A program made the translations under genes and the position numbers. A stretch of DNA of 64,000 nt from Haliea sp. (GTDB taxonomy: Bacteria; Pseudomonadota; Gammaproteobacteria; Pseudomonadales; Halieaceae), in contig NZNC01000017.1 in the NCBI GenBank assembly GCA_002692965.1, positions 88,199 to 152,198 of the forward strand, in the 5' to 3' direction. The notes beneath the pieces were generated by a model. The model made no database searches. It saw nothing but the letters and a program-made list of their open reading frames with translations, and was not told the DNA's origin. Of the stretch, positions 45,237-53,647 are shown one piece after another (within the stretch, counting starts at the first letter, position 1; every line of letters begins with the position of its first letter).

Positions 45237-45512
45237 ATGCGCCAATCTGCCCTCTTTGCATTGCCCGCCGTGATCTTGCTGTCTGCGTGCAGTGGCGGCG
45301 ATACCACACAGTGCACAGCCGCACCGCAGTCGGCCTGGCATGACGAAGCGCGCTTTCGACAAATGCTTGTCGATCAGGGTTACCAGATCAACCAGTTCAA
45401 GGTGACCGAGGGCAACTGCTACGAGATCTACGGCTTCGACCCCGATCAGACCAAGGTCGAGATTTACTTCAACCCCGTCAACGGGAGTATCGTCAAGCGC
45501 GAAGAAGGCTGA
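45237..45512 (+). CDS. PepSY-like small lipoprotein
   Basis: 91 aa, with GAGGAG before the ATG. The signal peptide ends in a lipobox (LLSAC, Cys18), so it is a lipoprotein. The mature part has a PepSY-type motif: VTEGNCYEIYGFDPDQTKVE then IYFNPVNGSIVKREE. Two extra Cys could form a disulfide. It directly precedes the cytochrome b-like gene, with 4 bp between, and both are probably one operon; PepSY proteins often accompany b-type cytochromes. Confidence 0.85.
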   Translation: MRQSALFALPAVILLSACSGGDTTQCTAAPQSAWHDEARFRQMLVDQGYQINQFKVTEGNCYEIYGFDPDQTKVEIYFNPVNGSIVKREEG

Positions 45513-45516
45513 CGCG

Positions 45517-46077
45517 GTGAGTGGGCCGGCGTCCCTCCCGGTCTGGGGCCCCTTCATTCGCATCTTTCACTGGAGCCTGGCGGTTGCCGTGGTGACCAAC
45601 TACTGGTTTATCGAGGGCGGCAGCGACCTGCATGTCTGGATCGGCTATGCCGCTTCCCTGGCGGTTCTGGCTCGCATTGCGGGGGGCCTGGCTGGTCGGG
45701 GCCATGCCCGCTTCGACAGCTGCCTGGTGAATCGCGAGACGATCCGCGAGCATCTGCTGGCGTTGCGCCAACGCAATCTTCCCCCAGACTCGGGCCACAA
45801 CCCGCTGGGCGCCCTGATGATCTATCTGATGTTTCTCCTGATCGCCATCCTGGCCATCAGCGGCACGCTGCATGAACAGATTGACGCACTCTACGGGGAC
45901 CCACTGCTGCAGGGCATCCACGCCTTTGCCGCACAGGCGCTTTGGGTCTGTGCGCTGACCCACGTCGCCGCGGTGTTCCTGGTTCAGGCGCTTGGGCGCA
46001 TACAACTGGTCCGCCCCATGATCACGGGTTATCGACAACTTCGGGACACGCCCGAGCGTCCCGAGGACAAGCAATAA
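45517..46077 (+). CDS. Cytochrome b561/Ni-Fe hydrogenase-type cytochrome b
   Basis: 186 aa from a GTG at 45517. Four membrane helices; haem-ligating His candidates occur in RIFHWSLAVAVV, LHVWIGYAASLAVL, LLQGIHAFAAQ and LTHVAAVF. It is a membrane-bound dihaem b-type cytochrome for electron transfer between quinone and periplasmic partners; the partner is unknown. The PepSY-like lipoprotein upstream is the likely companion. The last residues are hydrophilic (RDTPERPEDKQ). Confidence 0.88.
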   Translation: MSGPASLPVWGPFIRIFHWSLAVAVVTNYWFIEGGSDLHVWIGYAASLAVLARIAGGLAGRGHARFDSCLVNRETIREHLLALRQRNLPPDSGHNPLGALMIYLMFLLIAILAISGTLHEQIDALYGDPLLQGIHAFAAQALWVCALTHVAAVFLVQALGRIQLVRPMITGYRQLRDTPERPEDKQ

Positions 46078-46308
46078 AGCGCCAGGCGCCGCGGCCAGCG
46101 CGCCTTAGACGCACCCCGCTTTTTTCTGTACCATTGCCGGCCTTTGTGCGCCCACCACCCTTCTGTGGGCACTTCCGCGCCCCCGACGGGGCCGGCACCC
46201 TTCGGCTTGTCAGCAGCAATGCAAGCCGGTTGCGCGCAGCCGCCGGCTGCCCCTCACTCGCGCCCAGAGCGTGAACCGACAATCGACAATCTGACTGGAC
46301 GGAGCACG

Positions 46309-47661
46309 ATGCCGACGACGCAGCGAATAGTGTCTATTGCCCAAGAACAGCCCCTGCCCGAGGAAACCGCACAGTTTCCGCCACAACGATTCAAGGTCTA
46401 TACCGCCCGGCAAATGGACCGCATTCCCCAGCTGGCGGGGCTTCCCGAGGCGCTTCGCTTTGAGATGCAGGTGGTGGCCAGCGTGCTGCCCTTCCGGGTC
46501 AACGACTATGTGATCAACGAACTGATCGACTGGGACAGGGTCCCTGAGGACCCGATCTTTCAGCTGCTGTTCCCGCAACGGGAGATGCTCGAACCCGAGG
46601 CTTTTGCGCGGGTCGCCCACGCCCTGCGGGAAAACCTGCCCCGCGCCGAGCTGGACGCCATCATCGCAGATATCCGGGCCAGCCTGAATCCACACCCGGC
46701 AGGCCAGCTGGAAGACAACATTCCGACCGTCAACGGGGAGCGCATCAACGGTCTCCAGCACAAATACCGCGAAACCGTGCTGTTCTTCCCCTCGTCCGGG
46801 CAGGTCTGCCACAGCTATTGCACCTTTTGCTTCCGCTGGGCCCAGTTCGTGGGCGACAAGGACCTGCAGATTGCCACCAAAGAGTCCGGCGAACTCCAGG
46901 CCTATTTGCGGGAACATCGGGAGGTCACCGATGTACTGGTCACCGGCGGCGACCCCATGGTGATGAAGACCCGCAATTTGCGGGCGCTGATCGAGCCGCT
47001 ACTGGGCGAGGAGTTCGCCCACATCCGCACCCTGCGGATCGGCACCAAGTCGCTGACCTTCTGGCCCCAGCGTTTTGTCACCGATGAGGATGCCGACGAT
47101 CTGCTGTCCCTGCTCCGGGAAATCCAGGCAGCCGGCAAACATCTGGCTCTGATGGCGCACTACAATCACTGGCGGGAGCTGGAACCGGCCATTGCCCGGG
47201 AAGCCATCCGGCGAGTTCGCGAAACCGGCGCGCAGATCCGGGCCCAGGGCCCCCTGCTGGCCAACATCAACGACGATGCCAATGTCTGGGCACGGCTCTG
47301 GCAAACCCAGGTGGAACTCGGCATCATTCCCTACTACATGTTCGTGGAACGCGACACCGGGGCGCGCCGCTATTTTGAAGTGCCCTTGGTAAAAGCCTGG
47401 GAAATCTACCGCGACGCCATGCAGCGGGTTTCCGGCATCGCGCGCACCGCCCGCGGTCCCAGCATGAGTGCCCACCCGGGCAAGGTGGAAATCCAGGGTG
47501 TTACAGAAGTCCACGGTGAAAAGGTACTGGCTCTGCGCATGATTCAGGGCCGGGACCCGGACTGGGTGCAACGCCCTTTCTTTGCCCGCTATAACCCCGA
47601 GGCGACCTGGCTCAACCACCTTGAGCCAGCCTTCGGAGAGCAAGCTTTTTTCTTCGAGTAA
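46309..47661 (+). CDS. KamA-family radical SAM protein (lysine 2,3-aminomutase-like)
   Basis: 450 aa from the ATG at 46309 (MPTTQRIVSIAQEQ), with GGAG upstream; the longer frame is discarded. The radical-SAM cluster motif is CHSYCTFCF (CxxxCxxC), followed by RWAQFVGDKD, the glycine-rich VLVTGGDPM, and the PLP region with SAHPGKVEIQG (likely Schiff-base Lys). It is longer than EpmB (about 340 aa) and lacks epmA/efp neighbours, so it is a KamA-like aminomutase of unknown substrate rather than EpmB. Confidence 0.9.
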   Translation: MPTTQRIVSIAQEQPLPEETAQFPPQRFKVYTARQMDRIPQLAGLPEALRFEMQVVASVLPFRVNDYVINELIDWDRVPEDPIFQLLFPQREMLEPEAFARVAHALRENLPRAELDAIIADIRASLNPHPAGQLEDNIPTVNGERINGLQHKYRETVLFFPSSGQVCHSYCTFCFRWAQFVGDKDLQIATKESGELQAYLREHREVTDVLVTGGDPMVMKTRNLRALIEPLLGEEFAHIRTLRIGTKSLTFWPQRFVTDEDADDLLSLLREIQAAGKHLALMAHYNHWRELEPAIAREAIRRVRETGAQIRAQGPLLANINDDANVWARLWQTQVELGIIPYYMFVERDTGARRYFEVPLVKAWEIYRDAMQRVSGIARTARGPSMSAHPGKVEIQGVTEVHGEKVLALRMIQGRDPDWVQRPFFARYNPEATWLNHLEPAFGEQAFFFE

Positions 47662-47748
47662 CGCCGAGCTGAACCCGCGCCCCAGGGGCAACACCACCCA
47701 CCGAGCAGGAACGCGCTGGCGTTTCCCGGTCGGGCGACCTTCGGTCAG

Positions 47749-48180
47749 TCAGTAGGCCGCCGGGTCCTTGAGGTAGATGATCAGGGCTCGACGACGCTCC
47801 GGGTCGCGAATACCCGTGTAGCCCGGGCACATGCGCGGCGCCAGCTCATGGGGTGCAGCCAGCCAGGCATCGAGCTGCTCCTCGGTCCAGGTCACCGGCG
47901 GGTCCGGCATGTTATCGGAGTAGGCGAAGCCCTCAACAACACCCGAGGGCCTGCCAACCAGCCCCTCCAGGTGGGGCCCCCGCCGCTGCCGGCCCGCGGC
48001 CTCAACGGTGTGGCAGGCGATGCAGTAGAGGAACTGCTTCTTGCCCTTCTCGCCATCGGATCGCGTTTCCGCCGATAGCGACTGCGCCAGTACCGCCAAA
48101 AGCACTGCGGCGGCCCAAAGCGGACCGCGCGCCAGCCCAGAAGCGGGCACGCCGTCGCAGACCGGAAACCTAGGCGTCAC
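47749..48180 (-). CDS. Class I cytochrome c
   Basis: 143 aa with a membrane-spanning signal (GPLWAAAVLLAVLAQSLSA). The haem motif is CIACH and there are possible axial Met residues in DNMPDPP and RMCPGYTG. A closing helix RRALIIYLKDP is typical of small monohaem cytochromes. Periplasmic electron carrier. Its start overlaps the end of the YbhB-type gene by 11 bp on the same strand. The true start could be a few codons later. Confidence 0.9.
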   Translation of the reverse strand: MTPRFPVCDGVPASGLARGPLWAAAVLLAVLAQSLSAETRSDGEKGKKQFLYCIACHTVEAAGRQRRGPHLEGLVGRPSGVVEGFAYSDNMPDPPVTWTEEQLDAWLAAPHELAPRMCPGYTGIRDPERRRALIIYLKDPAAY

Positions 48181-48652
48181 GCTGGTAGGTGCCCACCAGG
48201 CGGTTCATGCCAATCACGTTGGGTTCAATCCGCTGCAGCAATTCCTGCAAGGACAGACCGGCCGGCAAATCCAGTGCCTGATCCAGGGCCAGCACCCAGA
48301 AATAGTACTGGTGCGGACCGTGGCCGGGGGGCGGCATCGGGCCGCCGTAGCCGGTATTGCCAAAGTCATTGACACCGGACGTGCCCTGCTTGTCGCCCTC
48401 CACCAACGAGGTCGTCGCGGCAGGCAGGTTATAGAGCACCCAATGCACGAAGCCGTAGCTGCCATTGGCGCTGACCAGCGGCGCGTCGGGGTCGTGGCAG
48501 ATAACCGCCCAGGCCTTTGCACCTTCCGGCGGCTGGCTCCAGGACAGGGCCGGCGACACATCTTCCCCCTCACCAGTATGACGTGCGGGTATGCTTTCCC
48601 GGGGGCCGAAGGCGGTACTGCTTACGGTCAGGTCTGACAGGGCAAATCCCAT
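48170..48652 (-). CDS. YbhB/YbcL (PEBP, Raf kinase inhibitor-like) protein
   Basis: 160 aa from the ATG at 48652 (MGFALSDLTVSST), chosen because AGGAGGAAA lies directly upstream. The PEBP core has DVSPALSWSQPPEGAKAWAV, ICHDPDAP, FVHWVLYNLP, GYGGPMPPPGHGPHQYYFWV and LDLPAGLSLQEL. The fold binds anionic ligands; bacterial roles are largely unknown. It overlaps the cytochrome c gene downstream. Confidence 0.93.
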   Translation of the reverse strand: MGFALSDLTVSSTAFGPRESIPARHTGEGEDVSPALSWSQPPEGAKAWAVICHDPDAPLVSANGSYGFVHWVLYNLPAATTSLVEGDKQGTSGVNDFGNTGYGGPMPPPGHGPHQYYFWVLALDQALDLPAGLSLQELLQRIEPNVIGMNRLVGTYQRDA

Positions 48653-48808
48653 GGCTTTCCTCCTACACTGAAACAATGGATGTCATGGAGACGCGAGGGC
48701 GTCACAACGATTGAGCGCCATGGTAACACCTTGGGTGCGCTCCGTTGGAGCGGTGCGGGGAACCTGACACGCCAGGCGGACCTCTCAGCGATCAGGCGCA
48801 CTGGAAGG

Positions 48809-50254
48809 CTATGCGGGCGGCTCCCGCTGCTCGGGCAGGGGTTCCACAATCATGGACAGACGCTCGCTCTCGTGCTCGGGATGCGTGGTTTCCAGTGTGG
48901 GCAGACTCCGGTTGACCCGGGCAGAGAGCTGACCGAAGCGTTCCACCTTGCCATAGAGGCCCTGTTGACCGGCCACCGCGGTTACAGCGCTGTTGTAGTG
49001 GTTACTGACGGTGTTGAGCGTATTGCCCAAACGCTGCAGACGCTCCGCCACCAGGCAGACCTGGTTGTAGATCTCGCCGGCCCGATCGCTGATTTCCCGG
49101 GCCTCGGCATTGCTGCGCTCCATGACCCAGAGGTTGGCCACGGTGCGCAGAATGGGGATCAGGGTGGTGTGCGAGACCAACACTACACCCCGGTCGTAGC
49201 CGTAACTGAACAGCTCGCGCTGGTGCTTGAGCGCCTCGATATAGGCCGGCTCGATCGGCATGAACATCAGCACGAAGCTGGGGCTGCGAACCCCGACCAG
49301 GCGCGTGTAGTCCTTGCCGGCGAGATCGTCGATATGGCGCTTGACGGCGCGCACGTGGGCGTCCAGGGCCAGGCGAGCGCTTTCGGGAGAATCCGCCGCC
49401 ACCGCGCGCTCCCAATCGGCCAGGGACACCTTGCTGTCGATAATGATGTGCTTGTCGCCCGGCAGGCGCACCAGGTAGTCGGTCAGCCGCTGGCGCCCCT
49501 CGGGGTCGCGGAAGCTGCTCTGGGTGTCGAAATGGTCCCCCTCGATCAGCCCGCTCAATTCCAGGGTACGCTGTAACTGCGCCTCGCCCCAGGCACCCAG
49601 CTGCTGCGTGTCCCCCTTGAGCGCAGCACTGAGGTTACCGGCTTCCTCGCTCATCTGGACGCCGACATCCATCACCTTGCGGATTTCCGCCGCCAGCTCC
49701 GCATTGCCCCGCAGGGAGGCGTCGTGAACCTCATTGATTCGCCGCTGAAAGCCTTCCACCTGCTCCCGGAAGGGCTTCAGCAGCACCTCGAGGGAGGACT
49801 GGCTGCTGGCCGTGAAACTCTTGCCTTTTTCCTCGAAGATTCTGCTCGCCAGGTGCTCGAACTCCCGACTCAGTGCCTTGCGGGTATCCGCCAGCAGGTC
49901 GAGCTGCTCGCGCAGGTGAGTCTCGCGCTCCCCCGCCCGGGTTTCCAGGGCGGCATAGTCGCTGCCGAGGGTCTGGTAACGTTGCTGCAGGGCATCGAAT
50001 CGCCGGCGCGCCTCCAGCTCCGATTGCTGTAGCTCGACAATGCGTTGCTCCAGGTCTCGCATGCGCTGTTGCTGGCCCTTCACATGTCCGACCAGCTTCT
50101 GTTCATTGAGCGCCTGCTGGTGGCTGATGCGCCGCAACGCAGACAGTTTTCGGCTGGCGATCAGGAGTGCCGGCACGGCCACCAGGGCCGCGCCGAGAAA
50201 CAGGGCGAGCAACAGCAATGGCAGGTCAGCCAGTGCGGGCGAGTATTGAGGCAT
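48809..50254 (-). CDS. rmuC: RmuC, DNA recombination-limiting protein
   Basis: 481 aa. It has an N-terminal membrane helix (LPLLLLALFLGAALVAVPALLIA), then a long coiled coil (about 35-150), and then the RmuC nuclease-like domain with GAWGEAQLQRTLELSGLI, GDKHIIIDSKVSLADWERA, GVRSPSFVLMFMPIEPAYIEA and NLWVMERSNAEA. RmuC restrains inversions at short inverted repeats. It is monocistronic. The C-terminus is Glu/Pro-rich. Length is normal. Confidence 0.95.
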   Translation of the reverse strand: MPQYSPALADLPLLLLALFLGAALVAVPALLIASRKLSALRRISHQQALNEQKLVGHVKGQQQRMRDLEQRIVELQQSELEARRRFDALQQRYQTLGSDYAALETRAGERETHLREQLDLLADTRKALSREFEHLASRIFEEKGKSFTASSQSSLEVLLKPFREQVEGFQRRINEVHDASLRGNAELAAEIRKVMDVGVQMSEEAGNLSAALKGDTQQLGAWGEAQLQRTLELSGLIEGDHFDTQSSFRDPEGRQRLTDYLVRLPGDKHIIIDSKVSLADWERAVAADSPESARLALDAHVRAVKRHIDDLAGKDYTRLVGVRSPSFVLMFMPIEPAYIEALKHQRELFSYGYDRGVVLVSHTTLIPILRTVANLWVMERSNAEAREISDRAGEIYNQVCLVAERLQRLGNTLNTVSNHYNSAVTAVAGQQGLYGKVERFGQLSARVNRSLPTLETTHPEHESERLSMIVEPLPEQREPPA

Positions 50255-50365
50255 CGAATCTCATCGGCCGGAAGAGTACGCGGAACATGAACCGGCGGGA
50301 CGAGAATGTCAACGCACGGCTGCGCATTGCCGACCATCCCGCCAGGCAGCACGGGTCCGCACTGC

Positions 50366-51037
50366 TCACAAAGCCGGCGGTGGCAGCCTGACGGGCAGCG
50401 GGCGCACTCCGAAGTAGCCCGGGTCGGCCCTGAAGGTTTCATCGTTTGCCGCTCGAAACAACATGATCGTGCCCCGCTGCCCCTCCAGTGCCCAGAGCGA
50501 CACGAAGGCATCGCGACTGAGCACCTGGTTTCCCCATGACGGATCAGCGAGCTGCACCCGCCCGTGGGAGTCCACGCCGCGCAGTACGCTGAAATGAGCC
50601 TGGCCGCGCACCACCAGGCGCACCAGAACGGGAACCCGCAGGGACATCAACAGATCCACCGGCAAGGACAGCGCCGCCGCCTGCAGGCCTCGGTCGGCGG
50701 CAAGCTGCTCCAATACGCGCCAGGACACCCCGCGCGACTGCCAGTCGGCGGGTAACTGCCAGCTGTCGCCCTCCTCCACCAGGCGCTCCAGCAGAGCCTC
50801 TTCGGAAACCGGGCGCTGCCAATAGTGGCTGATATAGGTGGCCAGCGCCGCGACGCCGCAGGAATAATCGAGCCCCTGACGCACCACCCCCTCGTCGCGG
50901 CGCGCCACCCAATCGGAAAAGGCTCGTGCCGGTTGCGGGGAAAGCGCCACTAGCGCAGCCAGCCCGACCGCCAGCAGATACCGTCCCTTATGCGGCAGTG
51001 CTGGTAGTTCGCTAGCCCACGCGACCGCGCGGCTCAT
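50366..51037 (-). CDS. Exported C39-family (double-glycine-type) peptidase
   Basis: 223 aa with an N-terminal hydrophobic signal (YLLAVGLAALVALSPQPARAF), so the catalytic domain is likely periplasmic. The C39 triad is visible: VRQGLDYSCGVAALATYISHYW (Cys), GQAHFSVLRGVD (His), LADPSWGN (Asp). Classical C39 domains are cytosolic parts of bacteriocin ABC exporters; this one is stand-alone, like FapD of amyloid operons. It overlaps by 26 bp the small two-helix membrane gene upstream and is last in the minus-strand cluster with a Gly-rich small protein and an outer-membrane barrel. Confidence 0.88.
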   Translation of the reverse strand: MSRAVAWASELPALPHKGRYLLAVGLAALVALSPQPARAFSDWVARRDEGVVRQGLDYSCGVAALATYISHYWQRPVSEEALLERLVEEGDSWQLPADWQSRGVSWRVLEQLAADRGLQAAALSLPVDLLMSLRVPVLVRLVVRGQAHFSVLRGVDSHGRVQLADPSWGNQVLSRDAFVSLWALEGQRGTIMLFRAANDETFRADPGYFGVRPLPVRLPPPAL

Positions 51038-51308
51038 AGTCGCTGCCCGGTGGCAGCTCCTTGCGCAGCGCCGAGAGCGCCCGGGAGCGGCTCATCCAGG
51101 TAGCAACCCCGGAGACTACCGCGAGACCCGCGCAGGCAAAGACCACAAACAGCGGCGCCTCCCAGCGCCCGCGAAACAAGGCCACCAGCAATGCCATGAC
51201 ACTCGTGAGGGCAATCAGCCCCTGCAGAAAACTCCGGCGCCAGTAACGTGACCAGAGTTGCTCGAAACGCATGTCCCGCAGTTTTTGCTCCAGCGGTGGA
51301 TACTTCAT
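51012..51308 (-). CDS. Small two-helix membrane protein of the C39 cluster
   Basis: 98 aa from the ATG at 51308 (MKYPPLEQKLRDMRFEQLWS). GGAGG occurs upstream (GGTTGGCACC... region, on the minus strand ATGGAGGGGGGAC). Two helices: FLQGLIALTSVMALLVALF and PLFVVFACAGLAVVSGVATW, then a charged tail with SRSRALSALRKELPPGSDYE. Its end overlaps the C39 peptidase start, so they are co-translated and probably work at the inner membrane together. No family recognised. Confidence 0.75.
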   Translation of the reverse strand: MKYPPLEQKLRDMRFEQLWSRYWRRSFLQGLIALTSVMALLVALFRGRWEAPLFVVFACAGLAVVSGVATWMSRSRALSALRKELPPGSDYEPRGRVG

Positions 51309-51405
51309 GTACTGTCCCCCCCTCCATGGTTGGCACCTCCCTTGCAGTGTAGACCAGATCCAGAAAGCTGCTCCGGCCAGCACGCGGCCGGAGCAAGGGG
51401 CGGCG

Positions 51406-51738
51406 TCAGTGCTGACTGATCAGGGCACTATTGCACCCCGAGCAGCTGCCACCGCCACTGCTGACGGTGGGGATGTAGTAGCCCCAGTAGAAGCCCATCA
51501 GCGCCAGGTCCAGCCCCGCGATACCGGCGACCACACCAATCAGGGGGGCCATTTCCCCGCGGTTTTCGACCATTGCCTGGTCACCCAGGGGCCGAGCCTG
51601 CTCCAGGGAGACATCGCCAGCGAAGGCACTAGCCAGCCATGGCTCCGCCGCCGACTCCGCGGCGGCCGACGCCAGGGCAGGCTGCCCCATGGCAACCGTG
51701 AAGACCAGACTTGCAGTAAGCGTTTGCAGTGTTTTCAT
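51406..51738 (-). CDS. Small exported Gly-rich protein, putative C39 substrate
   Basis: 110 aa, with AAGGAG before the ATG at 51738. It has a Sec signal (MKTLQTLTASLVFTVAMGQP, ALASA). The mature part has a leader-like stretch (SLEQARPLGDQAMVENRGEM), a strongly hydrophobic segment (APLIGVVAGIAGLDLALMGFYW) and a tail VSSGGGSCSGCNSALISQH with a CxxC pair. The LGDQAMxxxRGE part resembles the L-x-D-x-x-M...GG leaders cut by C39 peptidases, but with GE instead of GG. Substrate status is inference. Confidence 0.75.
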   Translation of the reverse strand: MKTLQTLTASLVFTVAMGQPALASAAAESAAEPWLASAFAGDVSLEQARPLGDQAMVENRGEMAPLIGVVAGIAGLDLALMGFYWGYYIPTVSSGGGSCSGCNSALISQH

Positions 51739-51813
51739 CGTACGACTCCTTGTACGTCACAAATGGTATGAAGTTGCCCGCTTCCCAGGGCGGGCGGTTT
51801 GACCACTCCCAGG

Positions 51814-52650
51814 TCAAAACCGGTACAGCCATTCGAAGCTGAGCGACGCGCCATCTCCGCCGCTGGTGGTAATCTGGGTGTCGGCAAACAAGGTGCTGCG
51901 CTCACCGACCAGCAGGCCCAGACCCAGGTTCAACGCCGACAGGTAGCTGGCACCCGCCAGCGTTTGCTCCGCCAGGCGACCCCGCCCCCGGTGCTGCAAG
52001 GTGACCCCGCCGACCAGGGTGACGCGATAGTTCACCGCGAAGTTCACCTGCGGCCGGAGTACCCACTGGGGACCGGGGCGGTAGTCACCCAGCGCCGTCC
52101 GCTGCGCCAGCTGATGCTGGTATTGCGCGGCAACCGACAGCACCAGCGGATCAATGGCCCGGTACAGGGTCGCGCCCAGGCGCAAGCTGCGCCCCCACTC
52201 CCGCGTCGCCCCGGGCAGTGCCCCCCGCCCAAGCAAGTCCACCGAACCCTGGAGCAGCAACGCCGGGGTACGCGTGTCAGGGGAAACCAGCCAGTTGGCC
52301 CCCAGGGACAGGTCCCAAGTGTCGCGGTCCGGCTGCCGGTCACCGGAGAGACGCGAGGCATTGGCGCCGAGATGGACCTCCAGCTGCCGGGCCAGACCGT
52401 GGCGTAATCTCACGGTACTCACAGTGCCCTGTTGCTGCGTATTGGACGGAGCGAGGACAGCCCGCTGACCGGGACCCGGGGGGACTGTCAGCACCATCCG
52501 ATCCTGGTTACTGAAACTGACGCTGCCCTGCAGCTTGGTCACTCGCTGCTCCACCAGCAGCTCTTCAATCGACAGAGGCAACTGCGCCTGCGTCACACCG
52601 CTGACGACGAGACAGCCTGTGCAGATGGCCCACCTCAGTCTTCCTGTCAT
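51814..52650 (-). CDS. Outer-membrane beta-barrel protein of the C39 cluster
   Basis: 278 aa with a signal peptide (WAICTGCLVVSGVTQA, cleavage before QLPLS). The mature protein consists of alternating strands such as VSTVRLRHGLARQLEVHLGA, WDLSLGANWLV, RSLRLGATLYRA, VNFAVNYRVTLVGGVTLQ and ends SLSFEWLYRF, the terminal aromatic residue expected for BAM substrates. An N-terminal helical patch (IEELLVEQRVTKLQ) may be coiled. It is the first gene of the minus-strand cluster and resembles the exporter pores that accompany FapD-type peptidases only in general plan. Confidence 0.8.
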   Translation of the reverse strand: MTGRLRWAICTGCLVVSGVTQAQLPLSIEELLVEQRVTKLQGSVSFSNQDRMVLTVPPGPGQRAVLAPSNTQQQGTVSTVRLRHGLARQLEVHLGANASRLSGDRQPDRDTWDLSLGANWLVSPDTRTPALLLQGSVDLLGRGALPGATREWGRSLRLGATLYRAIDPLVLSVAAQYQHQLAQRTALGDYRPGPQWVLRPQVNFAVNYRVTLVGGVTLQHRGRGRLAEQTLAGASYLSALNLGLGLLVGERSTLFADTQITTSGGDGASLSFEWLYRF

Positions 52651-53098
52651 TGCCGTCCCTCCCTGCGCTACCGGAGTCGCTCATCGCTGTGTAAACAGCA
52701 TGCGTCAACGGCCCGAGGATCCAAACGTCGCATGCAGGCAGGAACCATCCCCACACTCCGAAATCCGTGCAGAAACGGCCAATAGCCACTTTTTTCCTGA
52801 ATGCACCACATTGGTTAGCCGGCGTGACGGCACCTTGCTCGCGCCCCGCCGCTGTGCAAGCGGGCGGAGAAACAGGCGTTTTTTGCACTGCGGCGGGGAT
52901 TGGGCATTACCAATTTGTTACATGATGTAACAAGGTGGTGCAGCACATGATCGTTGCAGACTTGTAACAGGCTGTTCACACAAAATTTTTAGGCTATTGG
53001 CTCACGACACGCTTGCAGGAGAAACACACTGTGTGCATATTAGTAACACGCCTGGTAACAAACCTGGCGCACTGACCCGACACCACGAGGATCCCGCC
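52651..53098. other. Divergent regulatory region with a palindrome
   Basis: 448 bp between the minus-strand barrel gene and a plus-strand secreted protein; no gene supported. It contains the dyad at 52915-52933 and AT-rich segments around 52975-52995 that probably hold the promoter of the plus-strand gene. Confidence 0.5.
52915..52933. promoter_or_regulatory. Operator-like perfect dyad
   Basis: TTGTTACATGATGTAACAA: two 8-bp arms TTGTTACA/TGTAACAA around a 3-nt centre. It lies 265 bp upstream of the barrel gene start and 166 bp upstream of the secreted-protein start. Symmetry suggests a dimeric regulator; identity unknown. Confidence 0.6.
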
Positions 53099-53407
53099 AT
53101 GAAAGCTCTGATGACTCTCCCCGCCCTGCTCCTGGCCGCAAACACCTGGGCAGCCTGCCCTGCCGCCAAGCCGGAAACCGCTCCCGTCGTACCGGATGGC
53201 GCCACTGCCAGCTTTGAAGACATGGCTGCCGCGCAAGAAGCCGTGAAAACCTACGTCGCCGACATGGAAGCTTGGCTCGAGTGCCGCAGCAACCTGCACC
53301 CGCTGATGCACAACCGCGCCATTGCCCTCGCCGAAGCCGCCGCCGAGAGCTACAACATGGAACTGTCCAGCTTCCGCAAGCGCGACCAACTGCTGGCCAA
53401 CAACTGA
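53099..53407 (+). CDS. Small secreted protein of unknown function
   Basis: 102 aa from the ATG at 53099 (MKALMTLPALLLAANTWAAC). The signal peptide ends at TWA-A. The mature part VVPDGATASFEDMAAAQEAV and KTYVADMEAWLECRSN is a helical, alanine-rich domain with one Cys in the body, a pattern seen in many small exported proteins of Gram-negative bacteria but without a named function. It is divergent from the C39 cluster and shares its intergenic region and the dyad. Confidence 0.75.
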   Translation: MKALMTLPALLLAANTWAACPAAKPETAPVVPDGATASFEDMAAAQEAVKTYVADMEAWLECRSNLHPLMHNRAIALAEAAAESYNMELSSFRKRDQLLANN

Positions 53408-53647
53408 GTTGTCTTTCGTCCAACCAGCCGGAGAACCGCCGATAACCATAACCAGGCGGTGCCAGCTCTCTCCTCGCTTCAATTTCCCGCCCAGCTCTCT
53501 CCCGAAGTAATCCGCTTCCCAAGCCCCTGATCACGGTCACACAGCGTGTGGTTGTGTCGACAGAAAGATTTCCCCTACTATGGACAGACCACCGTGTTGA
53601 CGGTGTCGACATAATTTTAATAACGCCATTCAGGTAAGGATGTTCCC

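Noticed and set aside
46309..47661. Call as EpmB (EF-P lysine aminomutase)
   Set aside because: Too long (450 versus about 340 aa), and no epmA or efp nearby; better described as KamA-family of unknown substrate.
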